DNA of 44,868 nt from DASRQK01 sp964401685 (GCA_964401685.1 CAYNZH010000017.1:1-44868); one strand, 5' to 3'. Shown: positions 1-8,513, counted from the first letter of the stretch. Notes: generated by a model not told the origin, from the sequence alone. Program-made: numbers and translations.

Positions 1-370
1 CTTCTTTGGCGAGCTTGCGCGCTTCTGTTTCGGAAATTTCAGCCCTCGCCATTGTTGTAGAAATATTTCTATAATGATCCAAGCGTTTCATGTTTTCAGG
101 GGAGGAAACCACGAACATGTATTGCCGCCGGCCTTCTTCAGTCTCACCGATATCGACCAGCTTCAGTCGATCAGATGCCGCATCCAATTTCTTGAAATAG
201 GCTTCAGTTTGAGTAAAGTTGGCTAGATGGTAATTGTCCCCGATATTGAAGCCAAAATGATCTTTGGGTGTGGGAATCTGCGCTTGCGCTTTTTCCACGG
301 TACCTGCGCCGAGCAAAAACACGAGGCATAAGAGTAGACGTGTTGTTTTTTGGAAGTAAGAGTTTATCAT
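1..370 (-). CDS. M14-family zinc carboxypeptidase, N-terminal part (runs off window)
   Basis: The reverse strand from the ATG at 370 to the window edge is open for 123 codons. The translation starts with a basic, hydrophobic signal peptide (about residues 1-30, ending near AQAQ), followed by a segment beginning IPTPKDHFGFNIGDNY and later TEEGRRQYM. That arrangement is typical of the start of large secreted Bacteroidota M14 metallopeptidases, in which the zinc HxxE motif follows shortly after. The zinc site itself lies outside the window, so activity cannot be judged. A good -7 box (TATCTTTG) sits at 403-410 on the same strand. Export is inferred from the signal peptide, the family from N-terminal pattern recognition only. 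Confidence 0.72.
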   Translation of the reverse strand, partial: MINSYFQKTTRLLLCLVFLLGAGTVEKAQAQIPTPKDHFGFNIGDNYHLANFTQTEAYFKKLDAASDRLKLVDIGETEEGRRQYMFVVSSPENMKRLDHYRNISTTMARAEISETEARKLAKE

Positions 371-402
371 AATGTTTAGAATAAGCAATGGTTAATGACG
401 AC

Positions 403-410
403 CAAAGATA
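403..410 (-). promoter_or_regulatory. Putative Bacteroidota -7 box for the M14 gene
   Basis: The reverse strand reads TATCTTTG, a perfect TAnnTTTG match, with its last base 32 bases before the ATG at 370. No TTTG is seen at the -33 position. Confidence 0.45.
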
Positions 411-452
411 ATGATCTGCATGGGAATTGGAGAGATGTTGCGTGTTTGTTAC

Positions 453-977
453 TTAAATATAGATTCTTTCCAACTCTATAAAGCTGTAAGCATAGGAATG
501 TCTGTCGTCAGCTACATGATCCTCGCGAGAAACGAGGTTCCACTGCTCGGGTGGCAATTCGGGAAAGTGAGTGTCCGCATCCAGAGTGACATCCACACGG
601 GTGAGATAAATGTAATCGGCCATGGGGAGGGATTGCGCGTAGATATTTCCACCACCAATGATAAATACTTCATCTTCCTCCTGCACCAGACTCAGCGCTT
701 GATCGAGCGACGCACAATATATGAGTTTCTCCGACTCGATAGCGCTTTGCGCAGTTGGTGCATGACGACTTAGTATAATGTTTTTACGGTTTGGAAGAGG
801 TTTTCCTATGGATTCAAAGGTTTTTCTCCCCATAATGACGGTATGGCCGGAGGTAATTCTTTTAAAATGCGCCAGATCATTGGGTAGATGCCAAAGCAAT
901 TGGTTATCTCTACCGATACCATTTTGGTTGTCGACCGCTACCACCAGTGATATCTTCGCTCTCGGTTTTTGGACCAT
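453..977 (-). CDS. folA: Dihydrofolate reductase
   Basis: Reduces dihydrofolate to tetrahydrofolate with NADPH in the cytoplasm, recycling the dihydrofolate made by thymidylate synthase. The 174-residue product has the family landmarks: AVDNQNGIG near residue 14, W29 and the LPNDL segment with D34 matching the active-site acid of E. coli DHFR, the MGRKTFESIG cofactor segment near 49-58, PLPNRKNIILSR near 60-71, and IGGGNIY in the C-terminal half. I chose the ATG at 977; a GTG three codons upstream (986) is possible. It lies just behind thyA (11 bases from the thyA stop to this ATG) and is surely co-transcribed with it. The coupling matches the metabolic link between the two enzymes. Confidence 0.95.
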   Translation of the reverse strand: MVQKPRAKISLVVAVDNQNGIGRDNQLLWHLPNDLAHFKRITSGHTVIMGRKTFESIGKPLPNRKNIILSRHAPTAQSAIESEKLIYCASLDQALSLVQEEDEVFIIGGGNIYAQSLPMADYIYLTRVDVTLDADTHFPELPPEQWNLVSREDHVADDRHSYAYSFIELERIYI

Positions 978-988
978 ATGGTGCACAA

Positions 989-1810
989 TTAAACGGCTAC
1001 AGGTGCTTTTATATGCGGTTGTGGGTCGTAATTTTCCAAAGAAAAATCGTCAATGGTAAAATCAAAAATATTCTTGATCTCCGGATTGAGCCGCATGGTC
1101 GGCAACTGAGATGGATTTCTTTGAAGCTGGATTTGCGCTTGCTCCAAATGGTTGCTGTATAAATGCGCATCGCCGAGCGTATGTACAAAATCCCCCACGT
1201 CCAAGTCGCAGACTTGAGCGACCATCATCGTCAGGAGTGCGTAAGAAGCAATGTTAAAAGGGACACCCAGAAATATATCTGCGCTCCGCTGGTATAGCTG
1301 GCAAGAAAGACGGGGTCTCATCATCCCTTTTTCTGGCTGAGCCGGTGCCACGTAAAATTGAAAGAAGGCGTGGCAGGGGGGAAGTGCCATATTTTCGATT
1401 TCACCGACGTTCCAGGCCGAAACAATGATTCTTCGCGAATCCGGATTGCTTTTCAAAAGGTCAATCACCTGGGAGATCTGATCTATATGCCGGCCATCTG
1501 GGCTTGGCCATGATCTCCATTGCGCTCCGTATACCGGTCCCAGATTACCGTTTTTATCTGCCCACTCATCCCAGATACTGACGCCGTTTTCTTTGAGATA
1601 CGCGATATTTGTATCGCCCCTCAGAAACCAAATCAGCTCATGGATGATTGATCTCAGATGCAACTTTTTGGTCGTAACCAGAGGAAAGCCTTTCCCCAAG
1701 TCAAAACGCATCTGATAACCGAATACACTCTTGGTGCCAGTACCCGTACGGTCGTGTTTTTCAACGCCGTGTGTGTACACATGCTGCATTAATTCCAGAT
1801 ATTGTCGCAT
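989..1810 (-). CDS. thyA: Thymidylate synthase (ThyA type)
   Basis: Methylates dUMP to dTMP using methylene-tetrahydrofolate, yielding dihydrofolate that the next gene product reduces. The 273-residue protein is close to the usual 264. It shows RTGTGTKS near 21-28, the WFLRGDTN segment near 61-68, the catalytic cysteine C146 in LPPCHAFFQFYV, the QRSAD segment and the HxYxNH-like HLYSNH motif toward the C-terminus. The ATG at 1810 is the only start in a good position. It leads the thyA-folA operon and is divergent from mtaB. The upstream strand shows TACTTTTTG, one base longer than the -7 consensus. Confidence 0.97.
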   Translation of the reverse strand: MRQYLELMQHVYTHGVEKHDRTGTGTKSVFGYQMRFDLGKGFPLVTTKKLHLRSIIHELIWFLRGDTNIAYLKENGVSIWDEWADKNGNLGPVYGAQWRSWPSPDGRHIDQISQVIDLLKSNPDSRRIIVSAWNVGEIENMALPPCHAFFQFYVAPAQPEKGMMRPRLSCQLYQRSADIFLGVPFNIASYALLTMMVAQVCDLDVGDFVHTLGDAHLYSNHLEQAQIQLQRNPSQLPTMRLNPEIKNIFDFTIDDFSLENYDPQPHIKAPVAV

Positions 1811-1881
1811 CGAATCTCCGTTTTCAAAAAGTAAATATAGAAATATAAAACGAGATTCGACTTTAATACCTCGATTTTATG

Positions 1882-1889
1882 TAAATTTG
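1882..1889 (+). promoter_or_regulatory. -7 box of mtaB promoter
   Basis: TAAATTTG, a perfect TAnnTTTG match, ends 9 bases before the mtaB ATG. Transcription would start only about 4-5 bases before the start codon, giving a nearly leaderless mRNA. No clear -33 TTTG is visible. Confidence 0.55.
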
Positions 1890-1898
1890 TCCCAAATA

Positions 1899-3215
1899 AT
1901 GAAGAAGAAAGTCGCATTTTACACGCTTGGATGTAAGCTGAATTATTCGGAAACTTCAGCCATAGGCAGGCAGTTTCAGCAGGCTGGATTTGAAACAGTC
2001 GCCTTTGAGGAATCGGCCGATGTTTATGTGATCAATACGTGCTCTGTCACCGATCATGCCGATAAGAAATGTAAGAAAATCGTTCGTGATGCTTTGAAGA
2101 ATGCTCCTCAGGCGCATATCGCTATTGTCGGGTGTTATGCCCAGCTTAAACCCAAAGAGATATCAGAAATTCCTGGAGTGGATGTCGTGCTTGGTGCTGC
2201 AGAAAAATTCAACATTATCGAACACATACAGGATCTCACAAAAAGACCAAAGGCCATCATCAGGAACCAACCTATTGAAGAAACGGAATTTTTTGTGCCT
2301 GCTTTTTCCGTAGGGGACAGGACGCGTACCTTTCTGAAGGTCCAGGACGGATGTGATTATTCTTGTACGTTTTGTACCATCCCTCTGGCTCGCGGCAGCA
2401 GCAGGAGCGGAAACATAGCGGATATCGTCGAACAGGCGCGGGAGATCGGAGCGTCTGGCGTAAAGGAAATTGTTCTGACAGGAGTCAACATTGGAGATTT
2501 CGGCATCAGAGAGGGCAGGAGAGAAACGCGTCTGCTGGATTTGATCACCGCACTCGACGAAGTAGAAAGCATAGAAAGATTTAGGATTTCATCCATAGAG
2601 CCAAATCTGCTGGATGATGCCATCATCGAGTTCGTAGCCCAGTCCAAGAAATTCGTACCACATTTTCATATTCCTCTTCAGTCCGGTTCCAATCGAATCC
2701 TCGGCCTGATGAGACGCAGATACAAGCGGGAGCTCTACGCACAGCGTGTCGCAAAAATAAAGTCACTAATGCCCGATTGTTGTATAGGGGTTGACGTCAT
2801 CGTTGGCTTCCCCGGAGAAAGTCAAGAGGATTTCCTGGAAACTTATCATTTCCTTAATGAAATGCCGATTTCTTATCTCCACGTTTTCACCTATTCTGAG
2901 CGTGAAAACACGATTGCTGCACAGATGGAGGGCGCGATTCCCGGCAATCAACGCAGTGAACGGAGCAAGATGCTCCATATTTTATCCGAAAAAAAGCGCA
3001 GATCTTTTTACGAATCCCAAATTGGGCGAACCGAGTCTGTGTTATTTGAGGCCGACCAGAAAAACGGCCTGATGCATGGTTTTAGTAGAAATTATGTAAA
3101 AGTACAGACTCCTTATGATCCGACACTGGTTAATGAAAGCCGGATAGTGACTTTTCAGGAAATTTCCGACAATGGTGAGATGATGGTTGAGGAAAATTTA
3201 ATGCTTTCATATTGA
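1899..3215 (+). CDS. mtaB: tRNA (t6A37) methylthiotransferase MtaB
   Basis: A radical-SAM methylthiotransferase that converts t6A37 to ms2t6A37 in tRNAs reading ANN codons. The 438-residue protein has the UPF0004 domain with three cysteines C12, C48 and C79 for the auxiliary 4Fe-4S cluster, then the radical-SAM CxxxCxxC at C152, C156 and C159, then a C-terminal TRAM-like segment. TLGCKLNYSET at the start is the MtaB/MiaB signature, and CKLN plus the overall sequence favours MtaB over MiaB. The frame stays open far upstream of the ATG at 1899, but that part overlaps thyA and the promoter, so this internal ATG is the start. Monocistronic; followed by two tRNA genes. Confidence 0.93.
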   Translation: MKKKVAFYTLGCKLNYSETSAIGRQFQQAGFETVAFEESADVYVINTCSVTDHADKKCKKIVRDALKNAPQAHIAIVGCYAQLKPKEISEIPGVDVVLGAAEKFNIIEHIQDLTKRPKAIIRNQPIEETEFFVPAFSVGDRTRTFLKVQDGCDYSCTFCTIPLARGSSRSGNIADIVEQAREIGASGVKEIVLTGVNIGDFGIREGRRETRLLDLITALDEVESIERFRISSIEPNLLDDAIIEFVAQSKKFVPHFHIPLQSGSNRILGLMRRRYKRELYAQRVAKIKSLMPDCCIGVDVIVGFPGESQEDFLETYHFLNEMPISYLHVFTYSERENTIAAQMEGAIPGNQRSERSKMLHILSEKKRRSFYESQIGRTESVLFEADQKNGLMHGFSRNYVKVQTPYDPTLVNESRIVTFQEISDNGEMMVEENLMLSY

Positions 3216-3288
3216 CCAGATTGCGACTCATTTAATTGCCAATGCTTACTTTTTTTCAAAAAAAATTTTAATTTATCAAAAAAGAGGC

Positions 3289-3296
3289 TACATTTG
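3289..3296 (+). promoter_or_regulatory. -7 box driving the tRNA genes
   Basis: TACATTTG matches TAnnTTTG perfectly and ends 22 bases before the tRNA-Phe gene, within a very A/T-rich stretch (3251-3288) typical of strong stable-RNA promoters. Confidence 0.55.
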
Positions 3297-3318
3297 CATT
3301 CCCAAACAACAACAAAAG

Positions 3319-3391
3319 GGTACCATAGCTCAGTTGGTAGAGCAAAGGACTGAAAATCCTTGTGTCGCTGGTTCGAATCCAGCTGGTACCA
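3319..3391 (+). tRNA. tRNA-Phe (anticodon GAA)
   Basis: A full cloverleaf can be folded by eye: acceptor arms GGTACCA / TGGTACC, D arm GCTC/GAGC, anticodon stem AAGGA/TCCTT with loop CTGAAAA (anticodon GAA), T arm GCTGG/CCAGC with TTCGAAT loop, and discriminator A at 3391. The CCA end is not encoded; CAA follows. Length 73. Confidence 0.97.
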
Positions 3392-3435
3392 CAAACTACT
3401 TCGGACGTCGGCTGGAGCATGTTTAGTCCAAAACC

Positions 3436-3510
3436 GGGAAATTAGCTCAGTTGGTTTAGAGCACTACCTCGACAAGGTAGGGGTCACTGGTTCGAGCCCA
3501 GTATTTCCCA
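3436..3510 (+). tRNA. tRNA-Val (anticodon GAC) with unusual C33
   Basis: The acceptor arms GGGAAAT / ATTTCCC, D arm GCTC/GAGC, anticodon stem CTACC/GGTAG, 5-base variable loop and T arm ACTGG/CCAGT all pair perfectly. The 7-base anticodon loop is TCGACAA, so the anticodon is GAC (valine), but position 33, nearly always U, is C. Stem length leaves no alternative register. CCA is not encoded. Length 75. Probably co-transcribed with tRNA-Phe, 44 bases upstream. Confidence 0.9.
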
Positions 3511-3539
3511 CTTCATTTTTTTGCTGCCTTTTTCTCACC

Positions 3540-3935
3540 ATGGACATTGAAGTGCTCCGAAATCATTGCTTGTCTTTTCCGGGGACGGAGGAGGGATTCC
3601 CCTTTGATGAAAACACGCTTGTTTTTTACGTTTGCAAAAAAATATTCTGCCTGGTGGACATCAGTGAAATGGATTACATAAATCTGAAATGTGATCCGGA
3701 GTTGGCTGTCAGCTTGAGAGAAAAGTACCCAGGAGTAACCCCCGGATACCATATGAATAAAAAACACTGGAACAGTGTTGCAATTGATTATAGCATTCCT
3801 AGCCCCTTGATTTTAGCCTGGATAGGTCACTCGTATAGAAGCGTTGCCGCAGGATTGACCAAGACACAACAAGCGGCGTTGATGAACGCGGAAGGCTATC
3901 CGGAAATCACTCCAAACGGCGACTCCTCCTTTTGA
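3540..3935 (+). CDS. MmcQ/YjbR family protein
   Basis: A 131-residue cytosolic protein of the MmcQ/YjbR family (CyaY-like fold, proposed to bind DNA, no settled role). The visible hallmarks are an N-terminal helix with SFPGTEEGFPFDENT, a middle beta region with KIFCLVDI, then NLKCDPELA, PGYHMNKKHWNSV and a C-terminal helix around YRSVAAGLTKTQQ. These are the standard conserved blocks and the length is normal (about 120). The frame is open through the tRNA-Val gene upstream, so the ATG at 3540 is the sensible start. Its last 29 bases overlap the end of the convergent permease gene. Confidence 0.87.
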   Translation: MDIEVLRNHCLSFPGTEEGFPFDENTLVFYVCKKIFCLVDISEMDYINLKCDPELAVSLREKYPGVTPGYHMNKKHWNSVAIDYSIPSPLILAWIGHSYRSVAAGLTKTQQAALMNAEGYPEITPNGDSSF

Positions 3936-5352
3936 CCAAGCGATAGCTTATAAAGAGAATACAGATCCACACAGGAATTAGAGCCACAGGCACCCACATC
4001 CCGGTGATCCACATGACGACCAACACCCCGACCAGAAATATAAGGCAGAGGTAATTCGTCAAGGGTACACCGAAAGATCTGAATCGCGTTCTGAGTCCTG
4101 CAGCATCCTTTGCTTTTCTAAAAAATAAGTGTGTGATGCTTATCATGATCCAATTGATGATCAAAGCAGAGACCACCAAAGACATTAGGATTCCAAGCGC
4201 CTGATCAGGAATCAACTTATTGACGATGATACAGATACCCACGAACATTGCGGAAATGAGCGTTGCATTTACAGGGACACGTTGTTTGCTCAGTTTGGAT
4301 AAAAATTTGGGTGCGTTGCCCTGCTGGGCAAGACCGTAAAGCATGCGGCTATTGCTGTAAACGCAGCTATTATAGACAGACAGCGCGGCCGTAAGAACTA
4401 TAATGTTCAGTGCGTTCGCGATGATGCTGGTGAAATAAAAGGTTTTGCCAAATAATGTGAACTCAAAGCCTTTCAACGTATCGAATACCATGACAAATGG
4501 ACTGCTTCCTTCGGTGATTTCTCTCCACGGCGAAAGGGAAAATAAAATCACTAAAGCGCCAATGTAAAAAATCAATATCCTGTAGATGACTTGATTGGTC
4601 GCTTTTGGAATGTTCCTTTCAGGGTTTTCTGCTTCTGCGGCAGTGATCCCTATGAGTTCCAGGCCGCCGAAAGCAAACATAATCAAGGCCATAGCCGCGA
4701 AAAGGCCCATGTAGCCACCTTCGCCGTCAGCTGAAATTAATCCCTTAGGAAATAATCCACCATCATTCCAGAGGTTTGTGATGCTGGCGCGTTCGCCGCC
4801 GGTTCCACTTACGAGCAGGTAGGTGCCGAAAAGAATCATTGCAATGATTGCGGCGACTTTAATAATTGAAAACCAAAATTCCGCCTCGCCAAAGAACTTG
4901 ACTGACCCTAGATTTATCGCATTAATTGTGATAAAGAAAAACAAGCTTGAAGCCCAGAGGGGGATTTCAGGCCACCAGAAATGAATATAAACGCCTACCG
5001 CGGTTAACTCCGCCATACTCACCAGAACGTAAAGAATCCAGTAATTCCATCCGGAGGCAAAACCTGGAAAATTACCCCAGTATTTGAAAGCAAAAAAACT
5101 GAAACTTCCGGAGACAGGCTCGTCGACGACCATTTCTCCCAGTTGGCGCATAATAAGAAACGCGATAAAGCCCGCGACTGCGTATCCTACAAGTACTGCG
5201 GGTCCTGCTAATACCGCCGCGGGACCAATTCCTAAGAATAGACCTGTCCCTATAGCGCCCCCGAGTGCAATAAGCTGAATGTGACGGTTTAGCAAACCTC
5301 GTTTCAGCTCATGCTGCGGCGAGTCTCTGGCTTCGTTTTTCTTTTCCAACAT
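3907..5352 (-). CDS. Amino acid permease, APC superfamily (AAT type)
   Basis: A 481-residue inner-membrane amino acid/proton symporter. After a short charged N-terminus, the signature GGAIGTGLFLGIG (about residues 31-43) of the AAT subgroup (CycA, AroP, ProY, GabP relatives) begins TM1. Around twelve hydrophobic segments follow, including the EAEFWFS segment and the GGLELIGITAAEAENP signature of TM6. Length and motifs are complete. The substrate cannot be read from the sequence; CycA-like (D-Ala/D-Ser/Gly) is one possibility. The gene lies 11 bases after an aminotransferase gene on the same strand, so the pair probably forms an operon for amino acid use. Its 3' end overlaps the MmcQ gene. Confidence 0.9.
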   Translation of the reverse strand: MLEKKNEARDSPQHELKRGLLNRHIQLIALGGAIGTGLFLGIGPAAVLAGPAVLVGYAVAGFIAFLIMRQLGEMVVDEPVSGSFSFFAFKYWGNFPGFASGWNYWILYVLVSMAELTAVGVYIHFWWPEIPLWASSLFFFITINAINLGSVKFFGEAEFWFSIIKVAAIIAMILFGTYLLVSGTGGERASITNLWNDGGLFPKGLISADGEGGYMGLFAAMALIMFAFGGLELIGITAAEAENPERNIPKATNQVIYRILIFYIGALVILFSLSPWREITEGSSPFVMVFDTLKGFEFTLFGKTFYFTSIIANALNIIVLTAALSVYNSCVYSNSRMLYGLAQQGNAPKFLSKLSKQRVPVNATLISAMFVGICIIVNKLIPDQALGILMSLVVSALIINWIMISITHLFFRKAKDAAGLRTRFRSFGVPLTNYLCLIFLVGVLVVMWITGMWVPVALIPVWICILFISYRLVKRRSRRLE

Positions 5353-5363
5353 GTATTTAGGTT

Positions 5364-6575
5364 TTAAGAGTCTTTCAGTAGCGCTAACGCTGATTTAATT
5401 CTTCTTAATGCTTCAATCAGCTGGTCGTCAGCGGCTGCATAAGATATTCTTAGGTAATTGTTGTTGCCAAAAGATCCCCCATCGACCGTCGCAACGTGTG
5501 CTTCATTTAATAGGTACAGGGAAAGGTCTGCTGAATCCTTGATTTTTTCCCCTGAAGGTGCAATCTTTCCGAAAAACGAACTGATATCTGGAAAAAAGTA
5601 AAATGCACCGTGCGGGAGATTGGTTTTTACTCCCGGAATGTCGCTAAGGAGTTTGTAAACGAGTTCCCGACGCCTTTCAAAAGCCTCTTTCATCTTCAAG
5701 ACGCTATCCAAACCGTGGCTGTAGGCCGCGATTCCTGCTCTTTGGGCAATTGAATTGGTTCCTGAGGTCATCTGCCCCTGCATCTTATCGTTTGCAGCGG
5801 CAATTTCTTTGCTTGCAGCGAGGTAACCGAGTCTCCAGCCAGTCATGGCAAAGGCTTTGGAAAAACCATTGATTAGGATAACCCTATCTTTTATAGCCTC
5901 AAACTGCGCTATTGATTGATGCGCATCTAAAAAATTGATATGCTCGTAAATCTCGTCTGAGATAATATGGATATCGGGGTATTTTGCGAATACCGCAGCC
6001 AAAGCTTTCAGTTCCTCGTAATTGTAAACGCTTCCTGTAGGGTTACAAGGGCTCGAGAACATGAACACCTTGGTTTTGGGGGTAATTGCTGCCTCCAGTT
6101 CTTCGGGAGTGATCTTAAAATCGCTTTCCAAGGTAGTATGGATAAACACTGTCTTGCCTTCAGCCAACGTAACCATCTCCGAGTAAGAAACCCAATAGGG
6201 GGTAGGAATGATCACTTCGTCACCAGGATTTACCAAGGTGAGGAGGGCATTTGCCAATGATTGTTTCGCACCTGTTGACACCACAATCTGTGATATGTCA
6301 TAATCCAGGCCGTTCTCTCTTTTCAACTTGTCTACAATCGCTTGGCGTAGCTCGGGATACCCGGAAACTGGAGAGTACCTCGTATAGTTCTCATCCAATG
6401 CGGTTTTAGCCGCCTCCTTAACATAGTCAGGAGTGTTGAAATCCGGTTCACCGACACTCAGGCTGATTACATTGATACCCTGTGCTGTCAATTCACGACC
6501 TAGCTTGGTCATCCTTAAAGTTGCTGATTCAGATAGATTATTAATTCTGTCAGATAAAATTGGTTTCGCTTTCAT
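5364..6575 (-). CDS. PLP-dependent class I aminotransferase (aspartate aminotransferase-like)
   Basis: A 403-residue cytosolic fold-type I aminotransferase of subgroup I-gamma, probably using aspartate/2-oxoglutarate. Visible landmarks are SLSVGEPDFNTP (39-49), YTRYSPVSGYPELR substrate segment (64-77), the STGAKQSL cofactor loop (100-107), SSPCNPTG (174-181), D207 in SDEIYEH, the PLP lysine K240 in NGFSKAFAMTGWRLGY, and LRISYA near the C-terminus. The ATG at 6575 is supported by a perfect -7 box ending 5 bases upstream, making the mRNA leaderless. It heads an operon with the permease. The close relative aspC is the likely assignment, but substrate preference in this subgroup varies. Confidence 0.92.
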   Translation of the reverse strand: MKAKPILSDRINNLSESATLRMTKLGRELTAQGINVISLSVGEPDFNTPDYVKEAAKTALDENYTRYSPVSGYPELRQAIVDKLKRENGLDYDISQIVVSTGAKQSLANALLTLVNPGDEVIIPTPYWVSYSEMVTLAEGKTVFIHTTLESDFKITPEELEAAITPKTKVFMFSSPCNPTGSVYNYEELKALAAVFAKYPDIHIISDEIYEHINFLDAHQSIAQFEAIKDRVILINGFSKAFAMTGWRLGYLAASKEIAAANDKMQGQMTSGTNSIAQRAGIAAYSHGLDSVLKMKEAFERRRELVYKLLSDIPGVKTNLPHGAFYFFPDISSFFGKIAPSGEKIKDSADLSLYLLNEAHVATVDGGSFGNNNYLRISYAAADDQLIEALRRIKSALALLKDS

Positions 6576-6580
6576 TTATG

Positions 6581-6588
6581 CAAATCTA
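6581..6588 (-). promoter_or_regulatory. -7 box for the aminotransferase, leaderless geometry
   Basis: The reverse strand reads TAGATTTG (TAnnTTTG), with 5 bases between the box and the ATG at 6575. Transcription would begin at or next to the start codon. No -33 TTTG at the expected spacing. Confidence 0.55.
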
Positions 6589-6653
6589 AAAATTTTACTT
6601 ATACTAGGTATTAATTCGGAGAAATATTTTAAATTGAGCTATATTTCCGGAAA

Positions 6654-7643
6654 ATGAAAGAGCAAAAGCGCATCATACAGTTTTCTTTGGTCATCGGGAT
6701 TGTTTTGATGCTTGCCAAGTTTGTGGCCTATCTGCTGACCAATTCCAATGCTATTCTCACTGATGCTATTGAAAGCATTGTAAATGTCGTCGCATCTGGA
6801 TTTGCCTTTTACAGTATACATCTTGCCTCCAAACCAAAAGATCAGAATCATCCGTATGGTCACGGAAAAGTAGAGTTTTTCTCCGTTTTTCTGGAGGGAG
6901 GAATGATTTTTATAGCGGGCATTCTGATCCTTGGTAAAGGGATCTATAACATCTTCTACCCGGAAATTGTCGTAAATCTAGTTGAGGGAATGGGCATCAT
7001 CGCTATCGCCGGAATAATAAATTTTGTCTACGGCACCTATATGATGATAGAGAGTAAACGTTTAAACTCGCTGACCATTTACGGTGATGGCAAACATTTG
7101 CAAACGGATGCATTTACTTCTTTAGTTTTGTTGGGAGGTTTGGCAGCAATGCTATTCACCGGATGGTGGTGGTTAGATATTGTGATATCCTTGGCAATGG
7201 GTATCTATATTGTGATCAGCGGCTACGGTCTACTCAGGAAATCCATAGCCGGACTTATGGATGAATCCGATATTTCCCTCGTAGAGAAAATCGTCGATAT
7301 TTTACAGGAAAACCGGGAAGAAGACTGGATTGATGTACACAATCTCAGGGTTCAGAAATACGGGAACGCTCTCCATCTGGATTGTCATATTACCATGCCC
7401 AATTATTACTCACTACAACAAGTTCACGAACAGCTCAATACGATTGATCAGTTGGTCAACGCATCTCAACAGTCGGAGACAGAGTTATTCATACATGTGG
7501 ATCCCTGTGTTCCCCTTTGTTGCAAATACTGCACCATGGCAAATTGTCCTATTCGAAGCGAGCCTTTGCACACGGTGATCCCCTGGAATGCAGCAAATGC
7601 CACTAAGAATGAAAAGCATTTTTCGGCCTGGAATCAGGACTAA
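6654..7643 (+). CDS. Cation diffusion facilitator (CDF) transporter with Cys-rich tail
   Basis: A 329-residue inner-membrane divalent cation/proton antiporter. Six hydrophobic segments precede a cytosolic C-terminal ferredoxin-like domain (about 205-285). The metal site in TM5 is intact (H148xxxD152), as is NHPYGHGK (65-72) between TM2 and TM3. In TM2 the usual HxxxD is replaced by E40 and N44, judging from alignment of TDAIESIVN with the common ADxxHSxxD pattern, so metal choice may differ from ordinary zinc CDFs. The C-terminal tail carries C285, C289, C290, C293 and C298, an extra metal-binding patch beyond the standard fold. The start is preceded by TATATTTC, one mismatch from the -7 box. 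Metal identity is unknown. Confidence 0.92.
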   Translation: MKEQKRIIQFSLVIGIVLMLAKFVAYLLTNSNAILTDAIESIVNVVASGFAFYSIHLASKPKDQNHPYGHGKVEFFSVFLEGGMIFIAGILILGKGIYNIFYPEIVVNLVEGMGIIAIAGIINFVYGTYMMIESKRLNSLTIYGDGKHLQTDAFTSLVLLGGLAAMLFTGWWWLDIVISLAMGIYIVISGYGLLRKSIAGLMDESDISLVEKIVDILQENREEDWIDVHNLRVQKYGNALHLDCHITMPNYYSLQQVHEQLNTIDQLVNASQQSETELFIHVDPCVPLCCKYCTMANCPIRSEPLHTVIPWNAANATKNEKHFSAWNQD

Positions 7644-7647
7644 AATA

Positions 7648-8436
7648 TCATTTTCCGTAAACAGCCTCGAAAACCGCAAACTGGTCTTCCTCATCCGTGT
7701 AAAGGGTCAAGATGTTCTCGTTTTGCGTATATCTCACGACTGTCTCCAGACCAGCCAGCAGGCGATATTCGATTTCCATTTCCGGACAGGCCATTTTGGT
7801 ACTGAAGATTCCATTAAAAGAGAGCGATCCGGGCTCTTTGAATTCGAAAGTTCCCCCGAAACCATTACACCCACCTGTACCTTCCACTCGATTTTCCTCT
7901 TCGAGGAGACGCATATAAGGCTCCCGCCGGGTTTGGCTCTCTTCGACTGCGGAGCCTTCAATTTCCACCAATTTCCAATAAATATCAAGGGGAGAAACGT
8001 CGGCTTTTTTCAATACATAATGGGGAGCTAAGTCGCCTTCGATACGATTTCCTTCCATATCCAAGTGAATGATCTGATTTTCGCCCACAAGAAATCTACG
8101 GTTTCCACTCGCCAGCAACGTTATTTTTCCTCCGGCCTGATTCCACTCAAATGTACCGCTTTCATGATGGACACTATCGCTTCTCTCCAGGTACTGTGTT
8201 TGTAAATTGTACGTCCCGTCTTCGTTAAGATAGACGACAGTACTGATTCCCGGGCAATCCGCGCAGGGCAACACCCCCTGGTACACCCCGGCCCAATCTA
8301 CGGAAGTTTGACTGTTGTCGCCAACATGCAGCGCTTGTTGAGCCTCATCTTGTTGCACAGCGTTTTGGGCTCCATTACAAGCGGCAAAACATGTCGCAAG
8401 GAGAATCGCTATAAAAACGCAATTATTATTGTTCAT
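7648..8436 (-). CDS. NlpE-META domain lipoprotein
   Basis: A 262-residue lipoprotein with a signal ending at the lipobox FAAC (C20). Residues about 46-145 form an NlpE-like domain, with VYQGVLPCADC carrying the CxxC pair C58/C61 seen in NlpE, the copper/surface-stress lipoprotein of enterobacteria. Residues about 152-258 form a META (HslJ-like) domain, with TGGCNGFGGTFEF (187-199) and ACPEME (216-221) as its hallmarks. The frame is open 24 codons further upstream, but the ATG at 8436 is the one immediately followed by the lipoprotein signal. It ends 4 bases from the convergent CDF gene. A role in envelope stress or metal sensing is inferred from the domains only. Confidence 0.87.
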   Translation of the reverse strand: MNNNNCVFIAILLATCFAACNGAQNAVQQDEAQQALHVGDNSQTSVDWAGVYQGVLPCADCPGISTVVYLNEDGTYNLQTQYLERSDSVHHESGTFEWNQAGGKITLLASGNRRFLVGENQIIHLDMEGNRIEGDLAPHYVLKKADVSPLDIYWKLVEIEGSAVEESQTRREPYMRLLEEENRVEGTGGCNGFGGTFEFKEPGSLSFNGIFSTKMACPEMEIEYRLLAGLETVVRYTQNENILTLYTDEEDQFAVFEAVYGK

Positions 8437-8513
8437 ACTATGTAGGATTGTTTTTAACTGAATAGCGAATTCAGTGCCATAAATTAAAAAATTAATATTA
8501 ATTTTCAATTTCG

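Noticed and set aside
411..773. A 120-codon forward frame opposite folA.
   Set aside because: folA is complete and unmistakable on the reverse strand; the forward frame resembles nothing and has no promoter.
1731..1898. N-terminal extension of MtaB.
   Set aside because: It overlaps thyA and the promoter; conserved MtaB sequence begins at the ATG at 1899.
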